From an uncultured Spirochaetaceae bacterium (GTDB lineage: Bacteria; Spirochaetota; Spirochaetia; Sphaerochaetales; Sphaerochaetaceae): DNA of 64,000 nt. Positions 33,758 to 42,991 of the stretch are shown here, one piece after another. The stretch covers positions 124,001-188,000 of the forward strand of contig CALXMP010000004.1 of the NCBI GenBank assembly GCA_944389505.1, written 5' to 3'. The notes under the pieces were generated by a model. The model ran no database searches and had not been told where the DNA came from. It saw only the letters and a program-made list of their open reading frames with translations. The number at the start of each line of letters is the position of its first letter. Positions within the stretch are counted from its first letter, which is position 1. The position numbers were made by a program, and so were the translations under genes.

Positions 33758-35061
33758 TTCTTCTTCCTCCCGAGTTTCTTGCCAAGCTTGAAGCCCTGGA
33801 CAAGCGGCAGATGCGAAGGACATGTATAGGCACAGCAGCCGCATTCCTTGCAGTCCATCAGCCCAAGATCCATCGCTGCCTGATAATTCCCGTACTTTAT
33901 GTTCCTGAACATCTTGTTCGGCTGGAGTCCCATCGGACAGTGCTGCACGCACTTTCCGCAGAGTACGCATGGGAATGATACATCTTCGATCATCTTAGGA
34001 AGCATCAGGACACCGCCTGAGCCCTTCACCATCGGCGTATCGGGATCTGCTACGGCAAAGCCCATCATCGGGCCTCCTCCGATAAGCGATACAAGATCCT
34101 CCTTCGCGCCTCCCGCGTATGCAATAAGATCGGAGAACTTCGTTCCGATAGGAGCGATTACGTTCTTCGGGTTATTGACCGATTCGCCGGAGATTGTGCA
34201 GATACGCTCAAAAAGCGGCTTATGGAAGCGTACAGCTTCATAGATGGCATAGGCTGTTGATGCATTGCAGACGACGGCTCCCACATCCAGAGGGAGCTTG
34301 CCGGATGGCACTTCCCTTCCGATCGTGGCCTTGAGAAGCTGCTTCTCATCGCCCTGCGGATACTTCATCTGCAGTCTCTGGACCGTTATTGAATAGCCAT
34401 TTGATGCTATCTTCTGCTCAAGCAGCTCAGCAGCATCGAGCTTGTTTGCCTCGATTCCGATTATTATGCGATCAGGGCTGAGTATCTTGGCAGCAGCCAT
34501 CACACCCTCGAGCATCTCATCCGGGCGCTCGAGCATCAGCCTGTAGTCCGAAGTAAGATATGGCTCGCATTCTACGCCGTTTATGACGAGAGCATCGACC
34601 TTCTTGCCCATCGGAACGGTGAGTTTGACATCCGTCGGGAACGTAGCTCCACCCATGCCGACGATGCCCATGGATCTGATGAGCTTGAGAAGCTCCTCGG
34701 GGCTCTCGCTCCTCCAGTCATAGCTTTCTGTGAACGGGTCCGATTGCTCCTCATCGCATTTGATCACGATAGCATCAGCTACCGCGCCGGATGCAACCCT
34801 AACCTTACGGATATCCGTAACCACACCATCAGCAGGGCTATGAACATCTGCCGATACATACGATGAGGCGGAACCTATCACCTCACCCTTTCTTACGGTA
34901 TCACCTTTCTTCTTCAATGGCGTTGCCGGGGCACCGAGATGCTGGGACATGGAAACAATAAGCTCTGAAGGAAGAGGCAGTCTTTCGATTGCCTTATCCT
35001 TTGATAGCTCCTTCCTGTCAGCCGGATGCACACCGCCTCGCCTGAAAGTAGCCAGTTTCAT
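33754..35061 (-). CDS. rnfC: Rnf complex subunit RnfC, NADH/flavin-binding
   Basis: A 435-residue peripheral subunit that binds NAD(H) and FMN and carries two 4Fe-4S clusters. Landmarks: FRRGGVHPADRKELS, a biotinyl-lipoyl-like domain with GDTVRKGEVIGS, GMGGATFPTDVKL, the glycine-rich nucleotide region, and clusters CVLCGKCVQHCPMGLQP and CKECGCCAYTCPSHLP. First gene of rnfCDGEAB, which couples ferredoxin oxidation to NAD reduction and Na+ or H+ export. Its start codon overlaps a 3-codon ORF (ATG-GTT-AGA-TGA) that has its own AGGAG. The 172 bp upstream hold a dctM terminator and an ATAGG-CGAA-CCTAT hairpin (35125-35138). Confidence 0.95.
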   Translation of the reverse strand: MKLATFRRGGVHPADRKELSKDKAIERLPLPSELIVSMSQHLGAPATPLKKKGDTVRKGEVIGSASSYVSADVHSPADGVVTDIRKVRVASGAVADAIVIKCDEEQSDPFTESYDWRSESPEELLKLIRSMGIVGMGGATFPTDVKLTVPMGKKVDALVINGVECEPYLTSDYRLMLERPDEMLEGVMAAAKILSPDRIIIGIEANKLDAAELLEQKIASNGYSITVQRLQMKYPQGDEKQLLKATIGREVPSGKLPLDVGAVVCNASTAYAIYEAVRFHKPLFERICTISGESVNNPKNVIAPIGTKFSDLIAYAGGAKEDLVSLIGGGPMMGFAVADPDTPMVKGSGGVLMLPKMIEDVSFPCVLCGKCVQHCPMGLQPNKMFRNIKYGNYQAAMDLGLMDCKECGCCAYTCPSHLPLVQGFKLGKKLGRKKK

Positions 35062-35182
35062 CTAACCATCACACTCCTAAGAAGTCTATGGAATAGATGA
35101 TAAACCCCTTTGCTCTCCGGAACAATAGGCGAACCTATCTATTTAGCACATCGGGAAATCGATAAAAAATTATAAGTATATG

Positions 35183-35212
35183 GAAAAGGAAGAGACCCGC
35201 ATCGCTGCGGGC
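35183..35212 (-). terminator. Intrinsic terminator after dctM
   Basis: Minus strand: CCCGCA, GCGA loop, TGCGGG (35211-35196), followed by the pyrimidine-rich TCTCTTCCTTTTCC. Lies 22 bp after the dctM stop. Confidence 0.8.
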
Positions 35213-35233
35213 CTCCATTGATTCCATAATGTA

Positions 35234-36640
35234 TCAGTATCCGAAGAGAGGGATCTTGAAGATGAATGGAATGTATGTGACGAGCATGAGGACGATGATC
35301 ATGACCGCAAAGAGCGGGAGCATCTTCTTCGATGTCGCCTCAAGCGATGTCTTTCCGACCGCGCATCCGACGAAGAGAGCAGAACCTACAGGAGGTGTGC
35401 AGAGGCCGATTGCGAGGTTGAAGATAAGCATGATTCCGAAATGGACCGTGCTCATGTCGAATGTCTGGACGACAGGGAGCAGGATCGGAGTCATGATCAT
35501 GATGAGCGGAGCCATATCCATGAAGCATCCAAGGATCATCAGCAGGATGTTGATGATGAGGAGGATGACATATGGATTGTCTGAGAATCCGATGAGACCA
35601 TTCGTGATAGCCATAGGAATCCTGAGACGTGTCATCATGTATGCGAAAGCCTTAGCCGATGCGATAAGCGTAAGAACGACAGCGAGCGTCTTGAGCGAGT
35701 TTCTGATGACCTTTCCGAAATCCCTGATCTTCGCAGCTCTGAATACGAAGTATGTGAGGATGAAGGTGTAGAAACATGCTACAGCGGAGCTCTCTGTTGC
35801 TGTGAAGATACCAACACCGGTTCCGACCATGATGATGACAAGCGTGAACATCGGGAGGATAGCTACGCAGAGAACGCGCATTGCCTTTCCCATCTCGAGC
35901 TCGAACGCAGGTGTTCCGAGGGAGAACCAAGAGGCAGGATTCTTATGGGCATAGAAGCCGCCCTGGGACTTGTGGAAGGAGATCCAGCGCACCTTATCGT
36001 TCTTGAACATCTTCTCGCCCTTCGGGAAGTTGTACTTCTTGCCGAGGAGCATACACATAAGGATGAATCCGCATCCGAGTCCGATGCCAGGAACAAAGCC
36101 AGCATAGAAGAGCTGTCCGATCGATACACCGCCGCCAGCTGCGAGAGCGTAGATGACCATGTTGTGTGATGGCGGGATGAGAACACCCTGGCAAGCAGTC
36201 GTTACTGTAAGGCCTACGGTGAATTCCCTGTCATAGCCCTGCTTCTCCATCATCGGGATAACGACGGAACCGAGGGATGATACATCTGCTACAGCTGAGC
36301 CGGAGATACCTCCGAAGAACATCGAGTCGAGACAGTTCACGTATGCAAGACCGCCGCGGAAGCGTCCGACCGCGAGATTCGCGAGATCGACGATCTTATC
36401 GGAGATCTGGCCGACTGCCATTATCTCACCCATAACGATGAAGAACGGGATAGCAAGCATCGTGAAGTTGCTGACACCGTCGAACATCATTCTGATGATT
36501 GTCGTAGGATTGGTTCCCGGGATGCAGAGCATCGACAGGAATGTTGAGATCAGCATTGCGAAGGTAACAGGTACCTTGAATGCCATCAAGAGGAAAAATC
36601 CGCCAATGAGAATGATTCCTGCAAGTAAATTCATATCCAT
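35234..36640 (-). CDS. dctM: TRAP transporter large permease DctM
   Basis: A 468-residue membrane protein with about twelve hydrophobic segments, the size of a DctM subunit. It transports a carboxylate using the sodium gradient, with substrate delivered by DctP. Typical motifs include FFIVMGEIMAVG, FGGISGSAVADVSSLG and VLIPPSHNMVIYAL. A GAMMGxxxx-type C-terminal half with PPVGSALFVGCAVG is also present. The start overlaps the dctQ stop by TAATG and has AAAGGAGG upstream. The last gene of the dctPQM set, closed by a terminator. Confidence 0.95.
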   Translation of the reverse strand: MDMNLLAGIILIGGFFLLMAFKVPVTFAMLISTFLSMLCIPGTNPTTIIRMMFDGVSNFTMLAIPFFIVMGEIMAVGQISDKIVDLANLAVGRFRGGLAYVNCLDSMFFGGISGSAVADVSSLGSVVIPMMEKQGYDREFTVGLTVTTACQGVLIPPSHNMVIYALAAGGGVSIGQLFYAGFVPGIGLGCGFILMCMLLGKKYNFPKGEKMFKNDKVRWISFHKSQGGFYAHKNPASWFSLGTPAFELEMGKAMRVLCVAILPMFTLVIIMVGTGVGIFTATESSAVACFYTFILTYFVFRAAKIRDFGKVIRNSLKTLAVVLTLIASAKAFAYMMTRLRIPMAITNGLIGFSDNPYVILLIINILLMILGCFMDMAPLIMIMTPILLPVVQTFDMSTVHFGIMLIFNLAIGLCTPPVGSALFVGCAVGKTSLEATSKKMLPLFAVMIIVLMLVTYIPFIFKIPLFGY

Positions 36641-37284
36641 TAGTTCGTTCCTCCTTTAGCGCGCTCTGCAGCCTGCTCTTTTACAAGATCCTGGTAATCG
36701 ACTTCCTTCTCGCTGTAGAGAAGATCATCCGGATCCAGGATGTGGAACAGGAACAGGAGAGAATCGAATATCATGAGGAATCCGCCAAGCGGAGCCGGGA
36801 TGTACTGGATCCATGTCGGCCAGCCTGTCATAGGAAGCGTACCCGGGCGGAGACGCGAAATGAACATGATTCCATAGTAGAAGATGATGAAACCGCAGAG
36901 AAGCGTTGCGAAATCCGCAAGGAAGTCCATGAACTTCCTCATCTTCCCACCCTTCGGGAATCTGTTATAGACCATTGTTACAGAGATGTGCATATGGTCC
37001 CTGACTCCGATCGCACATGCGAGGAAGGAGAAGAGAACGACCAGAAGCCTGGGGATCTCCTCCGCCCATGTGATACCGGAATTGAAGCAGAAGCGGAGCA
37101 CGACATTCATGAAGACAGTACAGAGCATTATGATAACCGCAATCTGGGCAATGGTGAGAATCACCTTATGGCACCAGTGGTTGAGAAGAATGATGTATGC
37201 CTTGAATGGAACGCCGTTTGGATAATCCGCCTTGTTGATGATGAGCTTATTCTCCAAAGCCCATTTTGATAGTTTAGAACCCAT
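36640..37284 (-). CDS. dctQ: TRAP transporter small permease DctQ
   Basis: A 214-residue protein with four membrane helices and the family WAEEIPRLLVV motif. It helps the large permease. I chose the ATG at 37284 because GGAGG lies 5 nt upstream; an ATG at 37296 overlaps that ribosome-binding site and is less likely. A hairpin lies between dctP and this gene. Confidence 0.93.
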   Translation of the reverse strand: MGSKLSKWALENKLIINKADYPNGVPFKAYIILLNHWCHKVILTIAQIAVIIMLCTVFMNVVLRFCFNSGITWAEEIPRLLVVLFSFLACAIGVRDHMHISVTMVYNRFPKGGKMRKFMDFLADFATLLCGFIIFYYGIMFISRLRPGTLPMTGWPTWIQYIPAPLGGFLMIFDSLLFLFHILDPDDLLYSEKEVDYQDLVKEQAAERAKGGTN

Positions 37285-37311
37285 CCAGTCCTCCATTTAT
37301 TAAACGATAAG

Positions 37312-37336
37312 AGGGGAGAAGAAGGCCCTCTCCCCT
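37312..37336 (-). other. Intercistronic hairpin between dctP and dctQ
   Basis: Arms AGGGGAGA and TCTCCCCT form a perfect 8-bp stem with a 9-nt loop, with no U tract on the minus strand. Such stems after solute-binding-protein genes commonly protect the upstream mRNA or partly reduce downstream expression. Confidence 0.65.
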
Positions 37337-37358
37337 TTTAAATACAAGTCAAGCAGGA

Positions 37359-38354
37359 TTAAAGTCCTGTGTTGATGATCTCCTGGATGAGATCCTCGTA
37401 TCCAGCGCCGTACTCCTCGTAGATAGGAGCCATTCTCTCCTGGAAGCGTGCGATTTCCTCAGCAGGAAGCTCGATGACTGTTACGCCAGCTGCAACGACC
37501 TTCTCTCTGGAAGTCTCTTCGCGGAGATTCCACTGCTCGATCTCGTAAGCCTGTGTCTCCTTTGCGCACTCCTTGATGATCTCGATATCAGCTGGGTCGA
37601 GAGTCTCGAGAACAGCCTCGGATGCAAGAAGAATCTCAGGAACTCTTGTGTGTCCGTCGAGTGTGAAGTAAGGAGCTGCCTCATAGTCGCCCATGGACTC
37701 ATATGTCGGCCAGTTGTTCTCTGCGCCGTCGATCGTGCCCTGGGAGATAGCTGAGTAAACCTCGTTAGGTCCGATACCAGTAACGCCATTACCGCCGAGA
37801 AGCTGAACCATCTCAACCATCATTGCGTTGTTCTGGAGTCTGATCTTGAGGCCGTTCATGTCCTCAACCTTTGAAACTGGCTTTGTCGTATAGAAGTTTC
37901 TAGCACCAGCGTCGTAGTAGCAGAGACCTACGAGACCTGAACCGGACTCCTGAATCTCAGCAAGCATGTCCTGGCCGATAGGTCCATTGAGAACCTGCCA
38001 CATGTGATCAGCATCTCTGTAGAGATAAGGAAGCTGGATGATGTTGAGAGCTGGAACATATGATGCAACAGGAGATGCGGAAACACGTGCAAATGCGAGG
38101 TCGCCGATCTGGAGAGCCTCGATAGATCCTGTCTCCTCACCATAGAGCGTTCCGCCAGAATATACATCGATCTGGATTCTTCCCTCGGTTCTCTCATTCA
38201 CAAGCTCTGCGAACCTGTAGTCAGCGAGCGTTGTAGGATAACCTTCAGCATGGACCTCAGAGAGCGTAAGAACCGTTGTCTCGGAGCTGCCGCCTGCGAA
38301 TGCAGGAAGTGCGATAAGACATACCAAGCAGAGAGCTGCAAGTATTTTCTTCAT
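37359..38354 (-). CDS. dctP: TRAP transporter solute-binding protein DctP
   Basis: A 331-residue periplasmic substrate-binding protein with an N-terminal signal peptide (core ILAALCLVCLIALPAFA). The binding domain includes SGGTLYGEETGSIEALQIGD, the substrate-carboxylate arginine region LKIRLQNNAMMVEMVQLLGG and VYSAISQGTIDGAENNWPTY. The substrate cannot be named; sugar acids and C4 or keto acids are typical. GGAGG lies 5 nt before the ATG. An inverted repeat right upstream may be a repressor operator. Confidence 0.95.
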   Translation of the reverse strand: MKKILAALCLVCLIALPAFAGGSSETTVLTLSEVHAEGYPTTLADYRFAELVNERTEGRIQIDVYSGGTLYGEETGSIEALQIGDLAFARVSASPVASYVPALNIIQLPYLYRDADHMWQVLNGPIGQDMLAEIQESGSGLVGLCYYDAGARNFYTTKPVSKVEDMNGLKIRLQNNAMMVEMVQLLGGNGVTGIGPNEVYSAISQGTIDGAENNWPTYESMGDYEAAPYFTLDGHTRVPEILLASEAVLETLDPADIEIIKECAKETQAYEIEQWNLREETSREKVVAAGVTVIELPAEEIARFQERMAPIYEEYGAGYEDLIQEIINTGL

Positions 38355-38368
38355 TTATACCTCCATGA

Positions 38369-38385
38369 GTCAGACAGAGTCTGAC
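38369..38385 (-). promoter_or_regulatory. Palindromic operator candidate upstream of dctP
   Basis: GTCAGAC-AGA-GTCTGAC, a perfect 7-bp inverted repeat with a 3-bp centre, ending 14 bp before the dctP start codon and immediately before its ribosome-binding site. Could be a GntR-type operator or a 5'-UTR hairpin. Confidence 0.5.
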
Positions 38386-38456
38386 CTATTTATTATGTGA
38401 GTCAAATGCACAAAAAGAAAAGGACTTTTTTACGCAAAATCAGCAAAATGTAAAGA

Positions 38457-39371
38457 TTATCGGGGCTTTTCAGCCTCCAATGCTCTAAGAATTCTATATA
38501 CAGAATCCTGATGAGGAACCGGGATGCCATGCTTTTCAGCCGTCCTCACGACATACCCTGATATATAATCGCACTCGGTTTTCCTTCCCGATGATATATC
38601 AGCAGCGATGGATGTGATTCCTCCAGGATTGGACAGTGAGACATTCTTCACATTCTCCTTTGCCTTCTCTGGATCGAGCTTCACACCTTCGCTCTCTGCT
38701 GCAAGGGTGACCTCATCGATCAGGGCCTGGCAGAGGGTCCATGCATCGGGACAGGATGCGATGAATGACATATCCGAAGCCAGTACAGCCGTGAGTGCGC
38801 TGAGCGATGCATTGACAGTGAGCTTCTCCCAGATCAGGGCAGAGACGCTATCGTGGAGGATGGGAGTGAATCCGGCAGCGGAGAGTGAGGATGAGAGCTT
38901 TGCTATGAAATCTCCATCGATACCTGCCGTGCCTATATTCGTGCGCCCCTCCCCTCCTCTTGCGATGTGTCCAAGGCCGAGGACATGGCCGTTATCCTCA
39001 GTCGTACCGAGAATCGCATGGGCTGAATCCGTATATTTCAGGAGATCCTCGTCATGGCCTCCGCCGTTCTGCAGGCTCATGAGATATGTATCGAGCCCGA
39101 TCAATCCCTTTGCAGCTGAAAGAGCGGCATCGGTATACGGTGACTTGACGAATACGATGATCAGGTCAACAGGATCAATGCCCTCAGAAGAAACAGCTGC
39201 CCTCGGATAGTAGATTCTATCCTCTCCCTTATAGGCAATGCACAGTCCTTCTGAGTTTATATGATTGACAAGCGCCTTGTTTGTATCGATGAGCGTCACA
39301 TCATCGTGTACGGAGAGAAGACCTCCGTACACAGATCCCATGGCTCCTGCCCCGATTACTGCAATCCGCAT
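38457..39371 (-). CDS. Ketopantoate reductase-family dehydrogenase (PanE/ApbA-like)
   Basis: A 304-residue NADPH-dependent 2-oxoacid reductase with the Rossmann opening MRIAVIGAGAMGSVYGGLLS, LIIVFVKSPYTDAAL, and the helical C-terminal domain with WEKLTVNASLSALTAVL. In a pantothenate pathway this makes pantoate, but no other coenzyme A gene is near. The location between a cyclase-family hydrolase and a TRAP transporter suggests it acts on the 2-oxo or 2-hydroxy acid taken up. Its start overlaps the cyclase stop by TGATG. Confidence 0.83.
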   Translation of the reverse strand: MRIAVIGAGAMGSVYGGLLSVHDDVTLIDTNKALVNHINSEGLCIAYKGEDRIYYPRAAVSSEGIDPVDLIIVFVKSPYTDAALSAAKGLIGLDTYLMSLQNGGGHDEDLLKYTDSAHAILGTTEDNGHVLGLGHIARGGEGRTNIGTAGIDGDFIAKLSSSLSAAGFTPILHDSVSALIWEKLTVNASLSALTAVLASDMSFIASCPDAWTLCQALIDEVTLAAESEGVKLDPEKAKENVKNVSLSNPGGITSIAADISSGRKTECDYISGYVVRTAEKHGIPVPHQDSVYRILRALEAEKPR

Positions 39372-40057
39372 CAGGAGAATTCCTTCAGGCCTTCGATGGC
39401 ATATGCCCTAACAGGGCTGGAATCGAGGCCGATGATCGGAAGCGGGGAATATGACATGAAGAATACCTTCTTCTCAAGCTTCTCAAGATTCTTGAGAACC
39501 TCGATGAAGAGAATATTCTCAGCAAGGAGGATATCGTGGAAAGGCTTCACATCATCATTCGAGTTCTCTATCGATACACCATCACCGAAGCCAATTGCCT
39601 TTGCCTTATGGGCAAGGAACCACTTTGCTGTCTCGCCATTGACGAAGAGCCTCTTGTCCTCTGCCGTATTCGTCTTAGGCGTGAACGGCGGAAGCTTGTA
39701 AGGGCTGTCAAGGATTACGATTGTATCATCCTCCATCAGAGGGAGGCAGAACTTATCGAGAAGCTCCGGGGTAATGTATGAGTTAGGCTCAGTTCCATCG
39801 ATCGAAACATAGATTGCTCTTCCCATGAATGATGTAAGGGGAACCTCCGCAACGCTCGGCCAGTTGTCATCGTGATGATACGGGCACTCTGCATGCGTTC
39901 CGAGATGGCTCATGAGATCCATATTCGTATGGAAATCAGGGATGGGACCGCCTGTATTGAAGCGGTTGAGGGAGCATCTCCTAGTCTCTGTCGCTGGGTC
40001 AATGATCTTGGACAGATCAACGATTCTCAATCCATTCATGCTGTAAACACAATCCAT
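39371..40057 (-). CDS. Cyclase-family metal-dependent hydrolase (kynurenine formamidase-like)
   Basis: A 228-residue protein of the cyclase family (PF04199), which includes kynurenine formamidase and isatin hydrolase. The metal motif is read as HLGTHAECPYH (around residues 51-61); the usual HxGTHxD has Glu in place of Asp. A later GDGVSIE segment fits the family end. I chose ATG 40057 because AAGGAG lies 6 nt upstream and the longer frame adds no family sequence. It lies 10 bp after trkH and is coupled to the PanE-like gene. Confidence 0.8.
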   Translation of the reverse strand: MDCVYSMNGLRIVDLSKIIDPATETRRCSLNRFNTGGPIPDFHTNMDLMSHLGTHAECPYHHDDNWPSVAEVPLTSFMGRAIYVSIDGTEPNSYITPELLDKFCLPLMEDDTIVILDSPYKLPPFTPKTNTAEDKRLFVNGETAKWFLAHKAKAIGFGDGVSIENSNDDVKPFHDILLAENILFIEVLKNLEKLEKKVFFMSYSPLPIIGLDSSPVRAYAIEGLKEFS

Positions 40058-40067
40058 GTTCTTCTCC

Positions 40068-41522
40068 TTATCTTTTCCAGAATGAGTATGTGAATATCGA
40101 GTAGACGGTAAAAAGCTCAAGACGTCCGACAAGCATCAGGAATGAGAATACCCAGAGGGCCCAGTCAGGGAATACATCGAATGTCATCGACATTCCGATG
40201 CCTCCAAGCCCTATTCCGATATTCCCAAGGCAAAGTATAACAGATGTGAAGCAGGTCAGAAAATCGAGATCGGCAAGTGAGATGATCGCAGTACCGATAA
40301 GCATCGTGAGAAGATACACACCTACGAATCCTGCTATCGATGAGGCCGTTGACGGCTCAACCTTTATGTTTCCGAGCTTTACCGAGCAGACAGCATTCGG
40401 ATGGATGCGCTTGACCATCTCATTATGTCCGAGTTTGAAGAGCGTCCCGACTCTTATGACCTTTATGCCGCCTCCAGCACTGCCGGCGCATCCTCCGACA
40501 AAGCATGTGAGGAGGATGAGAATCTGGGAGAACATCGGCCATGCTGTATAGTCAGAAGCACTGAATCCCGTGGTCGTTATGAACGATACTATATGGAAGG
40601 CTGCCTGCCTGAATGATTCCGAGAAAGTGCTGTAAACGCCGCGTGAGAAGAGCTGTATCGCAGCAAGCAGCGAGAAAAGCCCGATTATCCCAAGATAGAG
40701 CCTGAGCTCTCCATCTTCCGTCACTTTGCGGAACTCCCTCTTGAGTATGAAGAAATACAGTGAGAAGTTCGCGCCTGCAAGGATCATGAAGATGATGCAG
40801 ACCCATTCAATGTATGCACTATGATAGCCGCCTATGGACGCATTCAATGGAGCGAATCCCGCAGCTCCCATCGTTCCGAACATGACCGTGAACGCATTGA
40901 AGAGGTCCAGTCCTCCGAAAAGAAGCAGCACGACCTGGAGCATCGAGATTCCTATGTAGATACCCCACAAGGACATAGCTGTACGCTGTATCGTCGGTGT
41001 AAGCTTTGACTTTGTTGGCCCGACCGACTCTGCTCCCACAAGTGCTGTTCCCTTCACTCCGAAGATCGGCAGGACAGCGATGAAGAGGACAACGACGCCC
41101 ATGCCTCCAAGCCAGTTCGTGAGATTGCGCCAGAAAAGGAGAGACATATCCTGTATCTCGATATCAGGCATCGCAGTCGCCCCTGTTGTCGTGAATCCGG
41201 ACATTATCTCGAAATAGCAGGCTGCATAGCTCCTCATCGAATCGGTGAAGTAGATGGGAAGAGCCCCGAACGCTGTCATGATCACCCACGTCAGCGTAAC
41301 AATCAGCATGCTCTCCCTCGCCCCTATCCTGAGCTCCTTCTGCTTTCTGGTGAGGATTATGCAGAAAATGGAGAATGCTAGCATTATCGCCATCGTAAGC
41401 AGGAAGGCCTCAAGCGACTCCGGCTCATCGTAGTAAACAGCAAGAGCAACAGGCACGAGGAGTATCAGCGCCACGAAGAGCATTATATATGCCAGGAAGC
41501 GGAATACAGATGCTATATTCAT
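40068..41522 (-). CDS. trkH: Potassium uptake protein TrkH
   Basis: A 484-residue membrane channel subunit of the Trk K+ uptake system. Four pore-loop repeats can be recognised, including SGFTTTGATAMPD, GAAGFAPLNAS, FITTTGFSASDYT and LGNIGIGLGGIGM. It overlaps the trkA stop by ATGA and works with the TrkA regulator encoded just upstream. Confidence 0.95.
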   Translation of the reverse strand: MNIASVFRFLAYIMLFVALILLVPVALAVYYDEPESLEAFLLTMAIMLAFSIFCIILTRKQKELRIGARESMLIVTLTWVIMTAFGALPIYFTDSMRSYAACYFEIMSGFTTTGATAMPDIEIQDMSLLFWRNLTNWLGGMGVVVLFIAVLPIFGVKGTALVGAESVGPTKSKLTPTIQRTAMSLWGIYIGISMLQVVLLLFGGLDLFNAFTVMFGTMGAAGFAPLNASIGGYHSAYIEWVCIIFMILAGANFSLYFFILKREFRKVTEDGELRLYLGIIGLFSLLAAIQLFSRGVYSTFSESFRQAAFHIVSFITTTGFSASDYTAWPMFSQILILLTCFVGGCAGSAGGGIKVIRVGTLFKLGHNEMVKRIHPNAVCSVKLGNIKVEPSTASSIAGFVGVYLLTMLIGTAIISLADLDFLTCFTSVILCLGNIGIGLGGIGMSMTFDVFPDWALWVFSFLMLVGRLELFTVYSIFTYSFWKR

Positions 41523-42895
41523 TGCTTCTCCGCTCCATGGGAGGAAAAGAGATCCTGGACGAAATCAAAATTCTGATGCGTCGATGCAACGAGGAGCGTA
41601 TCCCCCTCGGAGAATGCATAGGATCCATCAGGAATGAAGTTGTTCCCGGCAGCGCTCTTTACGCCCGCGATGATGGCCTTTCCCTTGAGGCTGACATCTG
41701 AGAGCTTTCTGCCGATATACCTGAAATCAGGGCTTACGGCGTACTCATAGACCTCAAGATCGCCATCGAAGATGCTATGGAGCGATTGAATGCCCGCACC
41801 TCTGAGATACTTTGTTATCGTATCGACCGTCGCATCAGTTATCGAGATTGCCGCATCTATATCCATCGCTTCAGCAAGCTGCAGATAGTTGTTGTTTGTC
41901 TTTATCAGAGCGATTGACCGCCTTACGCCGATACGTTTAGCGTAGCTTGCCACGATTATATTAAGCTCATCATTCTCCGTAATCGCGACGATAAGATCAT
42001 AGGAGCCGATTCTCTCCTCATCCCAGAAGGCCTCGTCGGTTATCGAGCCATTGAGGACAAGAAGACCGGGGAAATCAGAGACGAACTTTTCGCAGACATC
42101 TGCCGATTTATCAATCAGAGTGATGCGCTTGAGCTCATACTCATCCATCTGGGTGAACATGTAGTTCGCGATGCGGGTTCCGCCTACGATTGCTATCCTG
42201 AAGAGTTTGTCATCGATGATCTCTGTTATGGATCTGAGCGTATCATTGGACTCATCGTCGTCTACGATTATCGCGACCTCGTCCCCTTCCCTTATCACAG
42301 TATCGCCGCTCGGGGTGAATACATGGCCCTTGCGCCTCACTCCGGGAAGGACGTACCGTCCGGGGATTTCCTTCCTTATATCCGCAAGCGTCTTGCCTGT
42401 GAATGGTCCGTTGGTCCTGACCTTCCTTGTGAACATAACGAACTGCGCATCGGGGAAATACTCGAAATCACGGAAAACACCAGTCTCAAGGATACCTGTT
42501 ATCCTGGACGCAGCCTCCTGCTCCGGATTTACAATATGGCTGATGCCGAGAATGGCTGTATCGAGCCCACCGCGCCCAAGGTAGCTTATTGCCCTTATCG
42601 CCGCAATCGTCTGCTTGACCTTAGGGAACTCAGCCGCGACTATACCGCAGGAGACGAGATTTGTCTCATCGCTATCGGTAACGGAGATGACAGCATCGGC
42701 ATCCTCACACCCTGCCTCTTTGAGCATATCAAGATCGGTAGCCGAGCCACAGACCGCCAGGCAATCCAGTTTCGCAACCGCTGCTGCACAGCGTTCCGAT
42801 GATGCATCGAGGAATACGACCTGCTTCTTCTCCTCAATGAGATGGCGAGCAAGACGGAGACCTCTTCTGCCAGCACCGAATATAACAACTTTCAC
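41519..42895 (-). CDS. trkA: Potassium uptake regulator TrkA
   Basis: A 458-residue cytoplasmic gating subunit with two tandem RCK_N/RCK_C units. The first NAD-binding fold starts VVIFGAGRRGLRLARHLIEE and the second is IAIVGGTRIANYMFTQ; SVTDSDETNLVSCGI and AITENDELNIIVASYAK are the matching beta-4 segments of the two halves. The start is GTG 42895, with GGAGG 7 nt upstream. Binding of NAD(H)/ATP controls TrkH. Confidence 0.95.
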   Translation of the reverse strand: MKVVIFGAGRRGLRLARHLIEEKKQVVFLDASSERCAAAVAKLDCLAVCGSATDLDMLKEAGCEDADAVISVTDSDETNLVSCGIVAAEFPKVKQTIAAIRAISYLGRGGLDTAILGISHIVNPEQEAASRITGILETGVFRDFEYFPDAQFVMFTRKVRTNGPFTGKTLADIRKEIPGRYVLPGVRRKGHVFTPSGDTVIREGDEVAIIVDDDESNDTLRSITEIIDDKLFRIAIVGGTRIANYMFTQMDEYELKRITLIDKSADVCEKFVSDFPGLLVLNGSITDEAFWDEERIGSYDLIVAITENDELNIIVASYAKRIGVRRSIALIKTNNNYLQLAEAMDIDAAISITDATVDTITKYLRGAGIQSLHSIFDGDLEVYEYAVSPDFRYIGRKLSDVSLKGKAIIAGVKSAAGNNFIPDGSYAFSEGDTLLVASTHQNFDFVQDLFSSHGAEKQ

Positions 42896-42991
42896 AGATA
42901 ATCCTCCACGAAATCGTGCTTATTAGGCATTCTAGACAAAAACCCATGATTAGTGAATAAGAAACCTGCATCGCTTTTTTGCCCAGAGTTA

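Noticed and set aside
38457-39371. Annotating the reductase as panE of coenzyme A synthesis
   Set aside because: The family fits, but there are no other pantothenate genes and the neighbours suggest a catabolic role.
39371-40132. Longer start for the cyclase gene at 40132
   Set aside because: It would overlap trkH by 65 bp and add no family sequence; ATG 40057 has a good AAGGAG.
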